DNA of 64,000 nucleotides from NCBI RefSeq assembly GCF_019733355.1, contig NZ_JAIHLQ010000004.1:62001-126000 (forward strand), given 5' to 3'. The translations under genes were made by a program, and so were the position numbers. Every line of letters begins with the position of its first letter. The stretch's first letter is position 1. This document shows positions 23,724 to 31,744 of the stretch, piece by piece. Below the pieces are notes generated by a model. The model worked only from the letters and a program-made list of their open reading frames with translations, was not told the origin of the DNA and did no database searches. This stretch comes from Pseudomonas baetica. GTDB taxonomy: Bacteria > Pseudomonadota > Gammaproteobacteria > Pseudomonadales > Pseudomonadaceae.

Positions 23724-24659
23724 TCAGCGTGCTTCGAGACGGAAACCGAAGCGTGGGAAGTGCACATGCACCACACCACCGCGTGGGTCTTCGCGACGAA
23801 GGATCAGCTCTTCACTGCCTGCAAACAACAATTCCCCAACCACTGGATCAACCCCGTAATCCGTCGCGGCAATTGCCACTTGCTGTCCGGCCTTGAAGCC
23901 GTTCGGATCTTCGAATTGCTCATTCGGCAACGCTTGCGGCGTCGAGCTACGTGCCACCTCCAGCGCCTCCTCGGCCGTCATCTCGCTCGCGGCGCCATGA
24001 CCAAAGCCCAATACGCGGCCCACCCACGCAGACACAGCCGGATACTCATCCACCAGCGGCGCGGTGACAGGCGTCGCCTTGAGGAACCACATCGAGTGCG
24101 CCAGAGCGAAGTCGGCGATCGATGGCTCACCAAACAGATAGTCACCCTGCTCACGCTGCAACTGCTGCTCCAGGCGTGCCATGATCGTCGGCCATTGGTG
24201 TTTGGCCAGTTCGGTGGACAAACGCGTAGCACTGCCACCGCTGAACAACCCGGCGCGGTCGGCGAGGAAGGCCTTGATTGCTTCCGGCGGCAGTTTGCCG
24301 AAACGCACCGCTACCGATTCAGGTTGAAACACCAGGCTGACCGCATGTTGGAATACCACCGAATCCGCCCATGCAGCGAAACTGGCGGTAATCATTTCCT
24401 GACCTTCAGGGAAAAATGCCGGCAAGGCTTTTTCCTGCTCTAAACGGCGAGCAATCAGTGACGTGTCGCAGTAGATGTCGGCACCGATCTGCAACACCGG
24501 CGTTTTGCGGTAACCACCGGTCAGGGCGGTCAGGTCCGGCTTGGGCATCACCGGTGAAATATGCACAGAGCGCCACGACAAGCCTTTGAAACCCAACAGC
24601 AGGCGGGCCTTTTCAGCAAATGGTGAGGTCGGGTAATGATGCAGAATCAACTCGGGCAT
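23724..24659 (-). CDS. Glutathione S-transferase family protein
   Basis: The 311-aa protein begins with a thioredoxin-fold GST domain (LILHHYPTSPFAEKARLLLG, then KTPVLQIGADIYCDTSLIARRLE with the glutathione-contact TPVLQ..D-S pattern). A helical GST C-terminal domain follows (YLFGEPSIADFALAHSMWFL). About 80 extra residues at the C-terminus form a small beta-rich module (residues about 230-311), unusual for a simple GST. Substrate unknown. It is monocistronic and convergent with the ndpA operon. Confidence 0.85.
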   Translation of the reverse strand: MPELILHHYPTSPFAEKARLLLGFKGLSWRSVHISPVMPKPDLTALTGGYRKTPVLQIGADIYCDTSLIARRLEQEKALPAFFPEGQEMITASFAAWADSVVFQHAVSLVFQPESVAVRFGKLPPEAIKAFLADRAGLFSGGSATRLSTELAKHQWPTIMARLEQQLQREQGDYLFGEPSIADFALAHSMWFLKATPVTAPLVDEYPAVSAWVGRVLGFGHGAASEMTAEEALEVARSSTPQALPNEQFEDPNGFKAGQQVAIAATDYGVDPVVGELLFAGSEELILRREDPRGGVVHVHFPRFGFRLEAR

Positions 24660-24743
24660 GCTCGGCTCCGCCGCTCAGATAGTGAGTCGGCAGCTTAGCG
24701 CGCATTGGCTTGGCAGCCTACAGATCTGGCTGATAGGAACCAA

Positions 24744-25046
24744 TCAGTCAGATTGATAAGACGCCACCAGGCATTCCTTGGCGCTCTTTTTGAGTTTTTT
24801 GATCAACCGCTCCTGGCGCAGCGCATCGCTCTTGTCTCGGCAAAGTTCGGTGTAGACCAAGGCCATGGCCGGGCTGGAGAGGAAGAACCGCGCGCCCTTG
24901 CCACTTTGATGCTTGGCAAAACGGCGCACGGGATCATCGCTGATCCCGCAATACAGCGAACCGTTGGCCGCACGAACGAGGTAGACGAACCAGGACTTGC
25001 TCACCGGCTCGACAACATCGACAGATTTTTCGCTAAGGCTGGTCAC
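24744..25046 (-). CDS. GIY-YIG domain protein (UPF0213/YhbQ-like)
   Basis: The 100-aa protein carries a stand-alone GIY-YIG fold: [20 protein letters not shown] with the YLV and YCG core strands, then [14 protein letters not shown] and a conserved [11 protein letters not shown] helix. Single-domain forms of this kind (YhbQ-type) are usually called nuclease-like, but their substrate is uncertain. The first 16 residues, before SWFVYLV, are not family-conserved, so the true start may be further in. Confidence 0.82.
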   Translation of the reverse strand: MTSLSEKSVDVVEPVSKSWFVYLVRAANGSLYCGISDDPVRRFAKHQSGKGARFFLSSPAMALVYTELCRDKSDALRQERLIKKLKKSAKECLVASYQSD

Positions 25047-25085
25047 TTCGGGATCAAGGCGTGTAGGAAACAGGCCGCAATCTTA

Positions 25086-25556
25086 TCAGCGACCAGCCTG
25101 AAATACCTTCAGTCCCTTAAGGGCCTGAGCACGTACGGCATTGCTCACCAGCGGCGTCCAGCCCAGGAGCAAGCCTTTGAAACCCAAGGCCTGACGTGAC
25201 CAGCGCCACAGGTCGAAATGATCGTGGTGTTCACAGATCTTGCCGTCGCGGAACACGAAGCGCGCCTGGATGTCATTGACCACGACATTGCCGGTCTGGC
25301 TGAACAGATAGGTCGCGACCCAGTGCGCGCCACCGCTGCGCTCATCGGCGCGGACATTATCGAAGGTCAGGGAGAAGTCCTTGGCCCGCGTGGTGAGCAT
25401 GCGCCACATGTCGCCGGCATCGCGTCCGCGCAGCTCACCGAAGGCCGGATCGCTGAACACGACGTCATCGGTGTAACACGCGGCCATGGCGTCGGCATCA
25501 AGGTTCTGAAAGGCCTGGTAGAACCGGGTGATCAGCGCGGCGTGGGCTTCACTCAT
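25086..25556 (-). CDS. NTF2-like (SnoaL-type) family protein
   Basis: The 156-aa protein has an NTF2-like cone fold: ITRFYQAFQNLDADAMAACY, DVVFSDPAFGELRGRDAG, and FVFRDGKICEHHDHFDLWRW near the end of the cone. The last 35 residues are helical. Such proteins act as isomerases, hydrolases or ligand binders; no specific role can be assigned. The ATG at 25556 fits the fold. The frame upstream to 25688 reads through a REP element and is discarded. Confidence 0.82.
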   Translation of the reverse strand: MSEAHAALITRFYQAFQNLDADAMAACYTDDVVFSDPAFGELRGRDAGDMWRMLTTRAKDFSLTFDNVRADERSGGAHWVATYLFSQTGNVVVNDIQARFVFRDGKICEHHDHFDLWRWSRQALGFKGLLLGWTPLVSNAVRAQALKGLKVFQAGR

Positions 25557-25658
25557 GGGCAAACTCCAAAAAATGGACAGATTGCCAGCACGATAATCCG
25601 CAAACCGCGCAAACACTATCGGCATTCGCAAACCGAATACCCGCAGCACACAAAACCT

Positions 25659-25688
25659 ATGTGGGAGCGAGCCTGCTCGCTCCCACAT
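25659..25688. repeat. Single REP hairpin
   Basis: ATGTGGGAGCGAGC and GCTCGCTCCCACAT are perfect 14-bp complements only 2 bases apart. This is a half REPIN between the NTF2-like gene and the MFS gene. It may stabilise or end the MFS message, whose stop is 16 bases away. Confidence 0.85.
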
Positions 25689-25703
25689 CTGAAATCAGCG
25701 CAT

Positions 25704-26984
25704 TCAGATTTTTTCGCTTGTGACCTGCACATACAACGCACGCCCTGCACCCAGGCCGGCGAGGATCGCGCCACAGCCGATGATGCCGAAAATCCAGCCC
25801 AGCGCATTCCAGCCACCGGTCAAGTCATGCACCACACCGACCGCGAACGGCCCCATCGACGCCAGCGTGTAGCCGAAGCCCTGGGACATGCTCGACAGAT
25901 TCGCCGCTACATGAGCATCCCGCGAGCGCAACACGATCAAAGTCAAAGCCAGACTGAACGTACCGCCCTGCCCCAGCCCCAGCAGAATCGCCCAGCCCCA
26001 CAGGCCTTCGATCGGCGCATAAAGGCAACCGAACAGACCGCCGAGGGTCAGCGCCATCACCACCACGATTGCCAGGCGCTGATCCTTGCCACGGGTCGCC
26101 AGCCACGGCGCGGCCAGCGAACTGGCGAGCTGGATGATCACCGAGCCAGACAGCACCAGGCCGGCCTGAGTCGGTGTCAGCCCACGACCAATGAGGATCG
26201 AAGGCAACCATCCGAAAACGATGTAGGCCAGCGACGATTGCAGGCCCATGTACAAAGTCACCTGCCAGGCCAGCGGGTCACGCAGCAAACCACGCACGCG
26301 GTAGGCGACGTTGTGCGCACCGTGTTTGCGCCCGACTTGCGGCAACCAGAAAACCGCCGCGACCAGCGCCGGAATCACCCAGAAGCCCAGGCCCATGGCC
26401 CAGCTGTGACCGAAGTGTTCGCTCAGCGGCACGCTCGAACCTGCCGCCATCGCTGCGCCCAGGCACAAGGCCATGGTATAGACACCGGTCATGGTTCCAG
26501 CGTGTTTGGCGAAGTCGCGTTTGACGATCCCGGGCAGCAAAACGCCGATGATGCCGATGCTCGCGCCACCCAAGACGCTGCCAGCGAACAGGCCGATCTC
26601 ACCAAAGTTGCTGCGCAGGATAATGCCGGCCGCGAGCGTCAGCAGAATGCCCAGCACCACCCGTTCGGCACCAAACCGGCGCGCCAGAATCGGCGCCAAC
26701 GGTGCGAACAAACCGAGGCAGAGCACCGGCAACGTTGTCAGCAAACCCGCCTGCGCCGCCGACAGCCCGAGGCTTTTGGAAACATCGCTGAGCAACGGCG
26801 CCATGCTCGACAGCGCCGGACGCAGGTTCAGCGCGACCAGAATCAGGCTCATCAGCAACAGCCACGGCCGACGTACCAAGGGGTGATTTTGTTGCACCTG
26901 CTCGTCATCGGCCTCGGCGTCGATCAGCAGTTCTTCAAGCTCTGCCGTGCGCTTGGAGGCTGTGGATATCTCACTGCGGGACAT
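25704..26984 (-). CDS. MFS transporter, CynX/NimT family
   Basis: The 426-aa protein has about 12 hydrophobic segments after a 45-residue acidic cytoplasmic N-terminus. PWLLLMSLILVALNLRPALS begins the first helix and is the CynX/NimT-type signature. GLFAPLAPILARRFG carries the loop 2-3 motif. Relatives transport cyanate or 2-nitroimidazole, and many have unknown substrates. I use the ATG at 26984 (GAGAAG upstream). An ATG at 27008 would add 8 residues and overlap the regulator's stop. It lies directly downstream of a FadR-type regulator, which probably controls it. Confidence 0.88.
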   Translation of the reverse strand: MSRSEISTASKRTAELEELLIDAEADDEQVQQNHPLVRRPWLLLMSLILVALNLRPALSSMAPLLSDVSKSLGLSAAQAGLLTTLPVLCLGLFAPLAPILARRFGAERVVLGILLTLAAGIILRSNFGEIGLFAGSVLGGASIGIIGVLLPGIVKRDFAKHAGTMTGVYTMALCLGAAMAAGSSVPLSEHFGHSWAMGLGFWVIPALVAAVFWLPQVGRKHGAHNVAYRVRGLLRDPLAWQVTLYMGLQSSLAYIVFGWLPSILIGRGLTPTQAGLVLSGSVIIQLASSLAAPWLATRGKDQRLAIVVVMALTLGGLFGCLYAPIEGLWGWAILLGLGQGGTFSLALTLIVLRSRDAHVAANLSSMSQGFGYTLASMGPFAVGVVHDLTGGWNALGWIFGIIGCGAILAGLGAGRALYVQVTSEKI

Positions 26985-26997
26985 GGACTTCTCGGTT

Positions 26998-27657
26998 TCA
27001 AGGTTCATTGATCAACTGCCTGGACAAAGCTTTGGCCCGTTCCGGGTCGCGTTGTTCGACCGCATCGAGCAACTCGATGTGCAGGTCGAACACCTCCTGA
27101 CGACGCGGGACGATGTTCAGGGTCTGGCGCAATTGCGCGCCGACGATGCTGGAAAAATAGCGATACAACTCGCTCAGAGTCGGGTTGTGCGCGGCGTCCA
27201 CCAGCCGACGATGGAACACCAGGTCGCAGGCGATGTAGGTGTCGAGATCGCCGTGGTAATGGCTGCCGCTGGTGCCCAGCGCCTCGCGCAAAGCGACGAG
27301 GTCTTCGTCGGTGCGGCGCAGCGCCGCCAGACCAATGGCCTCGACCTCAAGGATGTGCCGGGTTTCCCGGGCCTGCTCCGGCGAGCAGCGCGACAGCGCC
27401 TTGAGCGTATCCAGCGGATCGACCACCGCGCGCAAATAACTGCCGTCACCCTGACGAATCTCGATCAGCCCGGAAAACGCCAGTACACGCATGGCTTCGC
27501 GCACGGTGTTGCGGCTGACGCCCAGTTCGGCGCACAGCTCAGGCTCGGTGGGCAGACGCTCGCCGACCTGCCAGACGCCGCTGTTGATACGCTGGCGAAG
27601 CTGATCCAGGGCCTGATCGACCAGGGATCGTTTGATGAGTGGAGAAATATCTGACAT
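26998..27657 (-). CDS. GntR-family (FadR subfamily) transcriptional regulator
   Basis: The 219-aa protein has an N-terminal winged helix-turn-helix (QLRQRINSGVWQVGERLPTE, then GVSRNTVREAMRVLAFSGLI). A C-terminal FCD ligand domain shows the metal-ligand pattern (CDLVFHRRLVDAAHNPTL). FCD regulators usually sense organic acids. The ATG at 27657 has AAGGG 8 bases upstream. The gene precedes the MFS transporter by 13 bases, so the pair is probably an autoregulated efflux or uptake unit. Two perfect inverted repeats sit just upstream of the start. Confidence 0.9.
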   Translation of the reverse strand: MSDISPLIKRSLVDQALDQLRQRINSGVWQVGERLPTEPELCAELGVSRNTVREAMRVLAFSGLIEIRQGDGSYLRAVVDPLDTLKALSRCSPEQARETRHILEVEAIGLAALRRTDEDLVALREALGTSGSHYHGDLDTYIACDLVFHRRLVDAAHNPTLSELYRYFSSIVGAQLRQTLNIVPRRQEVFDLHIELLDAVEQRDPERAKALSRQLINEP

Positions 27658-27669
27658 AGGATTCGCCCT

Positions 27670-27711
27670 TTCATCCAATCATAGGATGAATTTTCTGACA
27701 TGTTAGTCAGA
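27670..27711. promoter_or_regulatory. Two inverted repeats, putative operators of the GntR/FadR-type regulator
   Basis: TTCATCC and GGATGAA at 27670-27690 (7-base spacer) and TCTGAC and GTCAGA at 27694-27711 (6-base spacer) are both perfect. They lie 13 and 37 bases upstream of the regulator's ATG. FCD-type GntR proteins bind short dyads of this size and often repress themselves. Which dyad is bound is not known. Confidence 0.55.
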
Positions 27712-27770
27712 CCCTTGTGGGACGGCAACCACCTAGGGTCAATCGGAGACACATGGAGCGGCATTTTCGA

Positions 27771-27800
27771 TTGGTCAAAATTACCCTTTAAGGGTAATTT
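27771..27800. promoter_or_regulatory. mqsRA operator palindrome with overlapping promoter
   Basis: AAATTACCCTT, a central T and AAGGGTAATTT make a perfect 23-bp palindrome at 27778-27800. Its core ACCCTTTAAGGGT resembles the MqsA operator of E. coli (ACCT-spacer-AGGT). TTGGTC at 27771 and TAATTT at 27795 are 18 bases apart and could be the -35 and -10, so a bound antitoxin would block transcription. The toxin frame begins within about 20 bases downstream. Confidence 0.6.
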
Positions 27801-27813
27801 CAGGGACAGGGTT

Positions 27814-28080
27814 TTGGTCAGGAGACTCGGCTGGAGGGCATTCACGCACACGGCGAAAAAGACGGGGACTGCACTCGGACTGTCTCTTGAGGAGATGCAA
27901 GAAATCGTTCTCAAACTGCAGCGCAGCATGTTTTACAAATCAATGACGACTTATGACGATCACCGTATTTGGCAAGACGTCTATCACATCCAATCACATG
28001 GTTTGGAGATCTACATCAAGGTGTCATATCACTGCGACAGGCGCCCACCCGTGATCTCTTTCAAGGAGAACCATTCATGA
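27814..28080 (+). CDS. mqsR: MqsR-family mRNA interferase toxin, atypical N-terminus
   Basis: The C-terminal 60 residues match MqsR closely: MFYKSMTTYDDHRIWQDVYH, then EIYIKVSYH and VISFKENHS. These retain the Lys, Tyr and Lys that matter in E. coli MqsR (Lys56, Tyr81, Lys96). The N-terminal part AFTHTAKKTGTALGLSLEEM resembles Pseudomonas MqsR, but the first 15 or so residues of the family have no credible counterpart. The open frame reaches back to 27700 through the operator palindrome. The first plausible start after it is a TTG at 27814 (88 aa). MqsR cleaves mRNA at GCU. Its stop overlaps the mqsA start (ATGA). It may be truncated at the N-terminus. Confidence 0.8.
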   Translation: MVRRLGWRAFTHTAKKTGTALGLSLEEMQEIVLKLQRSMFYKSMTTYDDHRIWQDVYHIQSHGLEIYIKVSYHCDRRPPVISFKENHS

Positions 28081-28562
28081 ACACGCAACAGTGTGTCAGT
28101 TGTGGCGCCCCTGAAGGCATGGTGCGTTTCAACGGTCGAGGCGAAACCGTGCGCGCTAAGGGAATGGAGCGGCGGATCGACGATTTGTCGGGCTGGGAGT
28201 GCCAGAAGTGCGGTGAGATCGAACTGGATAAAGAGTGCGGACAGCGATATTCAGACGCATGCGATGAACTCGTTATCGCCTGTCGAAAAATGGTAGGTAA
28301 CGAAATGAAAAAAATCCGTCGTAAATTGCACCTGACGCAAAAGGAAACGGTGCAATTGCTTTCAGGGGGCGGACACAACGCTTTTTCACGATACGAGCGC
28401 GGCGAGGTACTTCCACCGAAAGCATTGATACTGCTCATGCGCCTGCTGGATCGCTATCCACACTTGCTCGCCGATGCGAGAATTTTGGCCCAAGGTACTG
28501 ATTTGAGAGGCGCTTTCAAGTTCACTGAGCACAAAGAGCAGGAACCTCTCGCCGCATCCTGA
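28077..28562 (+). CDS. mqsA: MqsA-family antitoxin
   Basis: The 161-aa protein has an N-terminal zinc domain with two Cys pairs (CVSCGAPEG, then CQKCGEIEL near residue 42) that folds against the toxin. A C-terminal HTH_XRE/MqsA domain (RKLHLTQKETVQLLSGGGHN, then FSRYERGEVLPPKALILLMR) binds the operator. It starts within the mqsR stop codon (ATGA), with AAGGAG 10 bases upstream. The toxin-first order is the usual one for mqsRA. It is longer than E. coli MqsA (131 aa), with about 30 extra residues at the C-terminus. Confidence 0.92.
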   Translation: MNTQQCVSCGAPEGMVRFNGRGETVRAKGMERRIDDLSGWECQKCGEIELDKECGQRYSDACDELVIACRKMVGNEMKKIRRKLHLTQKETVQLLSGGGHNAFSRYERGEVLPPKALILLMRLLDRYPHLLADARILAQGTDLRGAFKFTEHKEQEPLAAS

Positions 28563-28565
28563 GCC

Positions 28566-28603
28566 ACAAAAAAACAACCCGGCACTAGGCCGGGTTGTTT
28601 TTA
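28566..28603. terminator. Bidirectional terminator between mqsA and aapP
   Basis: AACAACCCGGC pairs with GCCGGGTTGTT around a short loop. A-runs lie on the left and TTTTT on the right, so it suits both convergent genes. Confidence 0.92.
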
Positions 28604-28614
28604 CGCACAAACCA

Positions 28615-29379
28615 TCAATGCAAAATCTGACTCAAGAACAACTTCGTCCGCTCATTCTGCGGATTATCGAAGAAGTCATTCGGCGCAGCCTGCTCTACGA
28701 TCTCGCCCTTGTCCATGAAGATCACGCGATTGGCCACGGTGCGGGCGAAGCCCATTTCATGGGTCACGCAAAGCATGGTCATGCCGTCTTCAGCGAGCCC
28801 GATCATGGTGTCCAGAACCTCTTTCACCATCTCCGGATCGAGCGCCGAGGTCGGTTCGTCGAACAGCATGATTTTCGGCTTCATGCACAGCGCCCGGGCA
28901 ATGGCCACACGCTGTTGCTGACCGCCGGACAGTTGCCCCGGAAATTTATGCGCCTGCTCCGGAATGCGTACGCGCTCCAGATAATGCATGGCGATTTCTT
29001 CGGCCTTGCGCTTGGGCATCTTGCGTACCCACATCGGCGCCAAGGTGCAGTTCTGCAAAATGGTCAGGTGCGGGAACAGGTTGAAGTGCTGGAACACCAT
29101 GCCCACTTCACGGCGGATCGCTTCGATCTGCTTGAGGTCGTTGGTCAGCTCCACGCCATCGACAACGATGCGGCCCTGCTGGTGTTCTTCCAGGCGATTG
29201 AGGCAACGAATGGTGGTCGACTTGCCGGAACCCGACGGGCCGCACAGGACGATACGCTCGCCCTGCTTGACGTTGAGGTTGATGTCCTTGAGCACGTGGA
29301 ACTGGCCGTACCACTTGTTGACGCCCTGCATCTGAATGATGCCTTCAGGGCTCACAGGCTTTTTGCTTGCTTCAGTCAT
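28615..29379 (-). CDS. aapP: L-amino acid ABC transporter ATP-binding protein
   Basis: AapP (254 aa) energises the general L-amino acid importer. It shows Walker [10 protein letters not shown], the signature [15 protein letters not shown], and Walker [34 protein letters not shown] marks the start at 29379; the frame further upstream overlaps aapM and is not family-like. It is the last gene of the aapJQMP operon, 10 bases after aapM, and is followed by a terminator. Confidence 0.96.
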   Translation of the reverse strand: MTEASKKPVSPEGIIQMQGVNKWYGQFHVLKDINLNVKQGERIVLCGPSGSGKSTTIRCLNRLEEHQQGRIVVDGVELTNDLKQIEAIRREVGMVFQHFNLFPHLTILQNCTLAPMWVRKMPKRKAEEIAMHYLERVRIPEQAHKFPGQLSGGQQQRVAIARALCMKPKIMLFDEPTSALDPEMVKEVLDTMIGLAEDGMTMLCVTHEMGFARTVANRVIFMDKGEIVEQAAPNDFFDNPQNERTKLFLSQILH

Positions 29380-29389
29380 TACACAACTC

Positions 29390-30487
29390 CTAACGCTTGT
29401 GGCCAGTGTCGAGCTTGCGTTCCAGATGCATGGAATAGCGCGACATACCAAAACAGAAAATCCAGAACACCAGGGCGGCGAACACGTAGCCTTCGGTGGC
29501 CATGCCCAGCCATTTTGGATCTGCAGCGGCTTGCTTGACGCTGTTGAGCAGGTCAAAGAGGCCGATGATGATCACAAGGCTGGTGTCCTTGAACAGCGCG
29601 ATGAAGGTGTTGACGATGCCGGGAATCACCATTTTCAGGGCTTGGGGCAGGATCACCAGGCCCATCGCACGCCAATAACCGAGTCCCATCGCCGAAGCCG
29701 CTTCGTACTGACCTTTGGGGATCGCTTGCAGACCGCCGCGCACCACTTCAGCGACGTAGGCCGACTGGAACAGGATCACGCCGATCAGCGCCCGCAGCAG
29801 CTTGTCGAAGTTCATGCCTTCGGGCAGGAACAGCGGCAGCATCACCGAAGACATGAACAGCACCGTGATCAACGGCACGCCGCGCCAGAACTCGATGAAG
29901 GTCACGCAGACCACACGAATCGCCGGCATGTTCGAACGACGACCCAGTGCCAGAATGATCCCCAGCGGCAACGCACCGGCAATACCGACGGTGGCGATCA
30001 CCAACGTCAGCATCAGACCACCCCACTTAGGCGTCGGGACGTTGGTCAGGCCGAAGAGCCCGCCGTGCAGCAGAAAGTAGGCAATGATCGGGTACAACAC
30101 CAGAAAGCTCAGCCCGTACACCGCTTTACGCGGAAAACGCGAGATGAACAGCGGTGCCGCGCCAATGACCGCTAGCCACACCGTCAGATCCACCCGCCAG
30201 CGCAAGGCCGTCGGGTAATAGCCATACATGAACTGGCCAAAGCGCTGCTGAATGAACACCCAGCAGGCGCCATCCTTGGTGCAATCGGCGCGAGTGGTGC
30301 CGACCCAGTTGGCATCGAGAATCGCCCAACTGAGAATCGGAGGAACCACCAGATAGATCAGATAGAACGCAAACAGGGTCAGCAGGGTGTTGAGCCAGCT
30401 GGAGAACATGTTCGCGCGCATCCATGCAATCACACCGATGCTACTGCTCGGTGGAGGCATGTCGGGTTTGAAAGTATGAGTACTCAT
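29390..30487 (-). CDS. aapM: L-amino acid ABC transporter permease AapM
   Basis: AapM (365 aa) is one of the two HisM-type permeases of the importer. The N-terminal half has extra membrane segments ([20 protein letters not shown] and others), a hallmark of AapM/AapQ. The binding-protein-dependent permease domain with the EAA loop follows ([20 protein letters not shown]). It sits between aapQ and aapP, with 10-base gaps on both sides. Confidence 0.95.
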   Translation of the reverse strand: MSTHTFKPDMPPPSSSIGVIAWMRANMFSSWLNTLLTLFAFYLIYLVVPPILSWAILDANWVGTTRADCTKDGACWVFIQQRFGQFMYGYYPTALRWRVDLTVWLAVIGAAPLFISRFPRKAVYGLSFLVLYPIIAYFLLHGGLFGLTNVPTPKWGGLMLTLVIATVGIAGALPLGIILALGRRSNMPAIRVVCVTFIEFWRGVPLITVLFMSSVMLPLFLPEGMNFDKLLRALIGVILFQSAYVAEVVRGGLQAIPKGQYEAASAMGLGYWRAMGLVILPQALKMVIPGIVNTFIALFKDTSLVIIIGLFDLLNSVKQAAADPKWLGMATEGYVFAALVFWIFCFGMSRYSMHLERKLDTGHKR

Positions 30488-30497
30488 GCGCTTTTCC

Positions 30498-31679
30498 TTA
30501 CCGCTCGATCAGCGCAATGCGCTTGTTGTACCAGTTCATCAGCAGGGAAATGCTGATACTGATCGCCAGGTACACGCTCATGGTGATGGCAATGACTTCG
30601 ATCGCCTGACCGGTCTGGTTGAGCACGGTGCCGGCGAACAGCGAAACCATTTCCGGATAACCGATACCGGCCGCCAGCGAAGAGTTCTTCGCCAGGTTCA
30701 GGTATTGGCTGGTCAGCGGTGGAATGATCACGCGCAAAGCCTGCGGGATAATCACCTTGCGCAGGGTTGGGCCGTTTCGCAAACCCAGAGAGTGCGCCGC
30801 TTCGGTTTGCCCGTGGCTGACAGAGGCGATACCCGAACGCACGATCTCGGCAATAAACGCCGCCGTGTAGACCGTCAGGGCCAGGGTCAAGGCCAACAGC
30901 TCAGGAATAAGCACCCAGCCATCGACAAAGTTGAAACCTTGCAGGTGGGGGAATTCCCAACGCAGCGGCGCGCCGAAGATCAGTGCGCACAACGCAGGAA
31001 TCACGACAAACAGCGCCACCCCGGTCCAGAACTTGTGGAACGGCACACCGGTCGCTTCGAAGCGCTTGTTGGCCCAGCGGCACATCAGCACGACAGCAAC
31101 GATGGCCACGACGACGCTGACCACAAACGGCCAGAACCCGTCCGCCGCCAACGCCGCAGGCATATTCAAGCCGCGACTGCTGACAAAGAAGGTGTCACCG
31201 AAGTTATGACTGTTGCGCGGCCCTGGCATGGTCAGGAACACCGCGAAGTACCAGAACAGGATTTGCAGCAGAGGCGGGATGTTACGGAAAACCTCAACAT
31301 AAACCGTCGCCAGTTTGTTGATGATCCAGTTCTTGGACAGCCGCGACACACCGACGATGAAGCCGAGGATCGTCGCCAGGATCACGCCGATGATGGTCAC
31401 CAGCAAGGTGTTGAGCAGGCCGATGACAAAGACTCGGGCATAGCTGTCCGATTCTGTGTAGTCGATCAGGTGTTGTGCGATGCCGAACCCGGCACTGCGC
31501 TCCAGAAAGCTGAAACCGGAAGTAATGCCCCGGTGTTGAAGGTTGGTTTGCGTGTTATCGAACAGATACCAACCCATACTGACCACCGCGACAACCGTGA
31601 TGATCTGAAACAGCCACGCACGCACACGTGGATCGCTGAGGCTGAACCTCTGCTTTGGTGCGCCGATTGAATTTTGCAT
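30498..31679 (-). CDS. aapQ: L-amino acid ABC transporter permease AapQ
   Basis: AapQ (393 aa) is the second permease. It has an N-terminal membrane segment (FQIITVVAVVSMGWYLFDN), a large periplasmic and helical insertion (residues about 110-230), and a permease domain with EAA loop HGQTEAAHSLGLRNGPTLRK. It follows aapJ by 65 bases, and a strong hairpin lies in that gap, as expected where binding protein is made in excess. Confidence 0.95.
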   Translation of the reverse strand: MQNSIGAPKQRFSLSDPRVRAWLFQIITVVAVVSMGWYLFDNTQTNLQHRGITSGFSFLERSAGFGIAQHLIDYTESDSYARVFVIGLLNTLLVTIIGVILATILGFIVGVSRLSKNWIINKLATVYVEVFRNIPPLLQILFWYFAVFLTMPGPRNSHNFGDTFFVSSRGLNMPAALAADGFWPFVVSVVVAIVAVVLMCRWANKRFEATGVPFHKFWTGVALFVVIPALCALIFGAPLRWEFPHLQGFNFVDGWVLIPELLALTLALTVYTAAFIAEIVRSGIASVSHGQTEAAHSLGLRNGPTLRKVIIPQALRVIIPPLTSQYLNLAKNSSLAAGIGYPEMVSLFAGTVLNQTGQAIEVIAITMSVYLAISISISLLMNWYNKRIALIER

Positions 31680-31708
31680 GAAGTGCCCCGCAAAGAATGG
31701 AACAGAAC

Positions 31709-31737
31709 ATCACCCGGTGGTTGGCCCACCGGGTGAT
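31709..31737 (-). terminator. Hairpin between aapJ and aapQ
   Basis: ATCACCCGGTGG and CCACCGGGTGAT form a perfect 12-bp stem with a 5-base loop in the aapJ-aapQ gap. No U-run follows. Such hairpins commonly stabilise the upstream binding-protein mRNA or cause partial termination, giving more AapJ than permease. Confidence 0.8.
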
Positions 31738-31744
31738 AGAACCA

